This document shows positions 60,801-64,000 of a stretch of DNA of 64,000 bases, piece after piece; positions within the stretch are counted from its first letter, which is position 1; each line of letters starts with the position of its first letter. Where the stretch lies: positions 434,001 through 498,000 of the forward strand of contig OZ257127.1 in NCBI GenBank assembly GCA_965278965.1, given 5' to 3'. This DNA is from UBA10649 sp965278965 (GTDB taxonomy: Bacteria; Actinomycetota; Actinomycetes; S36-B12). The position numbers were made by a program, and so were the translations under genes. The notes beneath the pieces were generated by a model. The model had not been told where the DNA came from. It saw only the letters and a list, made by a program, of their open reading frames with translations, and made no database searches.

Positions 60801-61964
60801 GTGTCGTCCTCAGGTGCCCGCGTGACCGCCGCCGTCGTGATCGCCATCGGCACGCTCGCCGCCTGCGCTGCGCCCAGCGCGCAGGCCCCCACGTCGTCGG
60901 TCCCGGCCGCGTCCGCCGCGAGCTCGATCGCCTCCCCCACCCCCACGCCGTCGCCGACCCCGACGCCCACGCCGACGCCCACGCCGACCCCGACCCCGAC
61001 ATCTCCGCTGGACGGCCAGCCGGTGGACCCGGCGACGGGCGAGCGGCCGGTGCTGATCGTGAAGCTCGACAACACGACCTACGCCCAGCCGCACGCGGGC
61101 CTCACCAAGGCCGACATCGTGTACCTGGAGGAGGTCGAGTACGGGATCACCCGGATCGCCGCCGTGTTCTCGACGGCTGTGCCCAAGCGGATCGGCCCGG
61201 TGCGCTCGGCACGCATCACGGACGTCGACCTCGTCGCCGAGTACGGCAAGCCTGCATTCGCCTACTCAGGCGCCCAGCGGCGCATGTGGCCCGTCCTGGC
61301 CGCAGCGTCCATCCACGACGTGTCCCCGAACCGAGCTGGTTCGGCGTACCGACGCGACAACTCTCGGCGAGCGCCCTACAACCTGTACCTCGACGGCCGG
61401 GTCGCGCTCGCGGCCGCTCCGAAGGCCTCGCTCGCCCGGGACATCGGCTTCGCCTTCGACCCGACCCCACCGCCGGGCGGCCTCGTCGCGAACAAGGCGA
61501 CCATGGCGTGGAGCTACGGCTCCGCGTCGTTCTCCTACGACACGGACACCGGCCTGTACCGGGTCTACCTGAACGGGCAGCGCGCCCGCGCCGAGGAGTC
61601 CGACACCGGGCAGAACGCGGCCACGGTCGTCATCCAGTACGTGAAGCAGGAGCCGTCCAAGTACTTCGACAAGGGCGGCGGCAACACCCCGCTGGCCCAC
61701 ACGGTCGGCTCCGGCAAGGCGGTCGTGCTGCGCGATGGGCTCGTGTGGGACGTGCGCTGGAGCCGGCCGGACGAGACCTCGGGGACGACGTACACCCTCG
61801 CCGACGGGACGGTGATGCCGTTCAAGCCCGGTCAGACGTGGGTCGTGCTGCGTGACCGCACGCGCAAGGCGAAGATCACTCCGTTGACCGAGCCCAGCCC
61901 GTCGCCGGCGGCTGCGAGCGCGTCAGCAACCCCGACCGCGTCAGCAACCCCACGCAGCTCGTAG
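60801..61964 (+). CDS. DUF3048 (YerB-like) lipoprotein
   Basis: This 387-residue lipoprotein has a signal with lipobox LAAC (Cys22), a Thr/Pro-rich wall-spanning linker (about 45-72, mostly PT repeats) and two DUF3048 domains (about 80-370): RPVLIVKLDNTTYAQPHAGL, VEYGITRIAAVF, RIGPVRSARITDVDL and WDVRWSRP. Function is unknown; it is widespread in Gram-positives. The frame is open far upstream, but the GTG at 60801 directly precedes the signal peptide. Its 3' end overlaps the convergent hydrolase gene by 24 bp. Confidence 0.85.
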   Translation: MSSSGARVTAAVVIAIGTLAACAAPSAQAPTSSVPAASAASSIASPTPTPSPTPTPTPTPTPTPTPTSPLDGQPVDPATGERPVLIVKLDNTTYAQPHAGLTKADIVYLEEVEYGITRIAAVFSTAVPKRIGPVRSARITDVDLVAEYGKPAFAYSGAQRRMWPVLAAASIHDVSPNRAGSAYRRDNSRRAPYNLYLDGRVALAAAPKASLARDIGFAFDPTPPPGGLVANKATMAWSYGSASFSYDTDTGLYRVYLNGQRARAEESDTGQNAATVVIQYVKQEPSKYFDKGGGNTPLAHTVGSGKAVVLRDGLVWDVRWSRPDETSGTTYTLADGTVMPFKPGQTWVVLRDRTRKAKITPLTEPSPSPAAASASATPTASATPRSS

Positions 61965-62795
61965 GGCGTCGACCAGCCCCTCCGGATCATCGACGTTCGG
62001 CGAGTGGCCCGACCCCGGGAGCTCGACGGCGGTGGCCCCGAGCTCCCCGGCCCAGGGCCGTTGGCCGGCCGACGGCCAGGTCTCGTCGGACTCCCCCCAT
62101 GCCACCACGACCGGCTTTCCCCCGACCGCGTCGCGCAGCGCCCGGGTGAGGTCCGGAGTCGTCATCAGGATCCGGGCCACCTCGCGTACGTGCTCCGGGT
62201 CGTTGGCGCACCATCGACGCTCGACGAACGCCGCGACGGCTGGCGACATCGGCCGGGCTGCTGCCGGGAGCTGCGGCCAGATCAGCTCGAGACCGACCAC
62301 CGTCACCGCTTCCCGGAGCCGTTCGAGATCGGCGTGCGCCGACGGCGGCAAGGCCCCTGGGCCGGTGTCGAGGAGCGTCAGGGTCCGCGGCCGGACGGCG
62401 TCGTCGATGACGGCCTGCTGCGCGACGAGCCCGCCGAAGGAGTGGCCGAGCAGGTGCGGCGGCGACGTCCAGCCGAGGGTCGACACAACCGTCTCCGTCA
62501 CGGCCGCGAGATCGGCGGCAAGCGCCGTCAGCGCGTACGAGCCCGGGTCGGACGAGCCCGTCGACTCGTACTGACCACACTGGTCGAACGTGACGGCGCC
62601 GATGCCGACGGCGGCGAGCAGCGGGAGGACCGCGATGAAGTCCTCCTTGCTGCCGGTGAACCCCGGCACGAGAAGGACCCAGTCGTCGACCCCGCCGCCC
62701 GGCCCGGCATGGAGCACGGCACGGTGGCCGGCGCCCACCGGCCAGCGGGTGGGCGTGACGCCCTCAGGAAGGTCGACGAACGGCGGCGTGCTCAT
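61941..62795 (-). CDS. Alpha/beta hydrolase
   Basis: This 284-residue hydrolase has oxyanion region VLLVPGFTGSKED, the nucleophile elbow LLGHSFGG (Ser about 119), an acidic residue near SDETW and catalytic His in LPGSGHSPNVDD. There is no signal peptide. The substrate is unknown. A TAGCCT -10-like hexamer lies nine bases before the ATG, back to back with the promoter of the repeat protein in a 39-bp gap. Confidence 0.85.
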   Translation of the reverse strand: MSTPPFVDLPEGVTPTRWPVGAGHRAVLHAGPGGGVDDWVLLVPGFTGSKEDFIAVLPLLAAVGIGAVTFDQCGQYESTGSSDPGSYALTALAADLAAVTETVVSTLGWTSPPHLLGHSFGGLVAQQAVIDDAVRPRTLTLLDTGPGALPPSAHADLERLREAVTVVGLELIWPQLPAAARPMSPAVAAFVERRWCANDPEHVREVARILMTTPDLTRALRDAVGGKPVVVAWGESDETWPSAGQRPWAGELGATAVELPGSGHSPNVDDPEGLVDALRAAWGC

Positions 62796-62821
62796 GGCAG
62801 CGCGAGGCTAGCCACCCGGGA

Positions 62822-62834
62822 TAACGTCTGCGCC
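62822..62834 (+). promoter_or_regulatory. -10 element TAACGT for leaderless SVLSI-repeat gene
   Basis: TAACGT (62822-62827) ends seven bases before the ATG at 62835; there is no ribosome binding site. Confidence 0.4.
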
Positions 62835-63092
62835 ATGACCTCACGCTGGAGCATTCCCACGACGCGCTCCGTCTTGTCGATCCGGTCTTCGGGATCAGTC
62901 CTTTCCATCGGGTCCAAGAACAGCGTGCTGAGCATCGCCAGCGTGGGCTCCGCGCTCTCTGTGGGGAGCATCGGCTCGGCCGCCTCGATCCTGTCGGTCG
63001 CCTCCGTCGGCAGCGCCGCATCGGTGATGTCCGGACTGTCCTCGTTCGCGATCATGAGCTGGCGGCGGCACCGGGCGATCGTCGGCGCCTAG
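62835..63092 (+). CDS. Small SVLSIxS nonapeptide-repeat protein
   Basis: This 85-residue protein starts MTSRWSIPTTR, followed by about six nine-residue units (SVLSIRSSG, SVLSIGSKN, SVLSIASVG, SALSVGSIG, then SAASILSVA and SVGSAASVM) and a basic end SWRRHRAIVGA. Alternating Ser and aliphatic residues would suit a beta-solenoid or a strongly amphipathic strand stack. There is no signal peptide. I recall similar short Ser-rich repeat proteins in other actinomycetes, with no known function. An opposing frame on the minus strand is less convincing because it lacks start signals. Confidence 0.65.
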   Translation: MTSRWSIPTTRSVLSIRSSGSVLSIGSKNSVLSIASVGSALSVGSIGSAASILSVASVGSAASVMSGLSSFAIMSWRRHRAIVGA

Positions 63093-63346
63093 GCGTCGCC
63101 CGTCGACCGCGGGCCGGCGGCCCGAGCGCATCGGCACGCGCATCGGCCCGGGCCACCGGTGCCCGTCTCCCCCGCAGGCGGGCAGCGCCACCGTAGGGAC
63201 GGGCACTGACACGGCCGCCCTGCGTGAGCCGGGATGTGGACACCCGACAGCCACCACAGCCCCCTGGGGACATCGAGGTCGCGCGGCGTGGCAGACTCCC
63301 TTGCCCGGATCGCACCTACGCGGCACATCCGCGGAAGGGCAGGAGC

Positions 63347-64000
63347 ATGGACCCGGTTTCCGAGGAGCAGGCGTTCCTCGACCGTGCCTACGCCCGCCTC
63401 GATGACCTGCGTACCGGGCTCGGTGAGCGGATCAACGCGGTGATGGTCGCGCCCGGGACAGGAACCGCGCAGGACGTGCTCGAGCGTCAGGCGCTGCTGG
63501 ACATGCTCGGCCACCAGGCCACGGCCGCCTATGCCGCCGAGCAACGGCTGTTCTTCGGCCGACTCGACCGCGACGACGGCTCGACCGTCCGCCTTGGGCG
63601 GATCGGGCTGCGCGACGACGACGGTGATCCGATCCTCCTGGACTGGCGCGCCCCGCAGGCGGCCGGCTTCTACCAGGCGACGACGGCGGAGCCGGCCGGC
63701 GTGCGCCGACGCCGGCGGGTGTTCACGCGCGAGCGCACCGTGACCCACGTCGAGGACGAGGACCTCGCCGACCCGCTCGCGGGCGTGGGTGAGCGCGCCG
63801 CGGCAGCCGCCGTGGATGCACCTCGCGAAGGCCGCATGGCCGACATCGTCGCGACGATCGCGGCGGACCAGGACCGGATCGTCCGCAGCCCGCTGAACCG
63901 CGTCACCGTCGTGCAGGGCGGTCCGGGAACGGGCAAGACCGTCGTCGCGTTGCATCGCGCGGCCTGGCTGCTCTACACGCACCGGGACCGGCTGGCTCGT
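63347..64000 (+). CDS. HelD-type superfamily 1 helicase, N-terminal part
   Basis: Only the first 218 codons are present; the frame is open at the window end. The N-terminal coiled region (about 5-75), ILLDWRAPQAAGFYQAT and Walker A GGPGTGKTVVALHRAAW (about 191-207) match HelD/UvrD-like proteins that strip stalled RNA polymerase from DNA. In some actinomycetes a paralog (HelR) gives rifamycin tolerance. No rifamycin-associated element was recognised in the 254-bp gap upstream. Start ATG 63347 after GGAAGGGCAGGAG. Confidence 0.85.
   Translation, partial: MDPVSEEQAFLDRAYARLDDLRTGLGERINAVMVAPGTGTAQDVLERQALLDMLGHQATAAYAAEQRLFFGRLDRDDGSTVRLGRIGLRDDDGDPILLDWRAPQAAGFYQATTAEPAGVRRRRRVFTRERTVTHVEDEDLADPLAGVGERAAAAAVDAPREGRMADIVATIAADQDRIVRSPLNRVTVVQGGPGTGKTVVALHRAAWLLYTHRDRLAR

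Noticed and set aside
62792..63055. 87-codon minus-strand frame opposite the SVLSI-repeat gene
   Set aside because: It is the antisense image of the repeats; the plus frame has a promoter-start arrangement and regular repeat logic.
63111..63123. GGGCC-GGC-GGCCC hairpin after the SVLSI-repeat gene as a terminator
   Set aside because: A five-pair stem without a T run is expected often by chance at this GC content.

Overview
This is a very GC-rich chromosomal segment from an actinomycete (Actinomycetota). The evidence is the complete actinobacterial dcw cell-wall/division cluster ending in sepF-yggT-divIVA, the ribosomal/SRP block with amtB-glnB-glnD between ftsY and ffh, a lysine-rich DksA-like protein next to a long eukaryote-type ileS, a 13E12-type HNH gene, GTG starts with 4-bp GTGA overlaps at most junctions, and several apparently leaderless genes. 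MurE carries DNPR, the diaminopimelate-recognition motif, so a DAP-type peptidoglycan is expected. The order within the phylum cannot be fixed from the window.

Layout. 1-6.6 kb is accessory metabolism: the tail of an FAD oxidoreductase, a VOC protein, a minus-strand module of CaiB-type CoA-transferase, GntR regulator and glutaryl-CoA-dehydrogenase-like enzyme with two matching 14-bp operators, a propionyl/acetyl-CoA synthetase and a two-pore-domain-like K+ channel. At 6.5-7.2 kb a YunG-like gene sits between two copies of the 3' end of rlmN. 7.1-34 kb is the conserved minus-strand housekeeping run rlmN-cdsA-frr-pyrH-tsf-rpsB, xerC-dprA-comM-yraN, rnhB-lepB-lepB-rplS, trmD-rimM-KH-rpsP, ffh-glnD-glnB-amtB, then ftsY. 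It is interrupted by a plus-strand M23 gene, by a nickel/cobalt ECF transporter (cbiMNQO) with a textbook Nur box, and by a plus-strand block of pgm plus two paralogous secreted proteins.

35.3-42 kb holds yhhN, a 13E12 HNH gene broken by a stop codon, a DksA-like protein with 29 PAKKAV-type hexapeptides, and ileS facing the other way. 42-60.6 kb is the intact dcw cluster on the minus strand (mraZ, a new 43-aa membrane microprotein, rsmH, ftsL-like, ftsI, murE, murF, mraY, murD, ftsW, murG, murC, ftsQ, ftsZ, pgeF, yggS, sepF, yggT, divIVA). It has a four-copy 10-bp-phased MraZ box at its head and an array of four hairpins in front of ftsZ. 60.8-64 kb has a DUF3048 lipoprotein, an alpha/beta hydrolase, an 85-aa SVLSIxS-repeat protein and the start of a HelD-type helicase.

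No phage, insertion sequence, CRISPR array, tRNA or rRNA gene was recognised. I did not find a clear new multigene system. The least explained items are the rlmN-tail/YunG islet, the SVLSIxS repeat protein, the tandem secreted paralogs, the dcw microprotein and two long intergenic palindromes.
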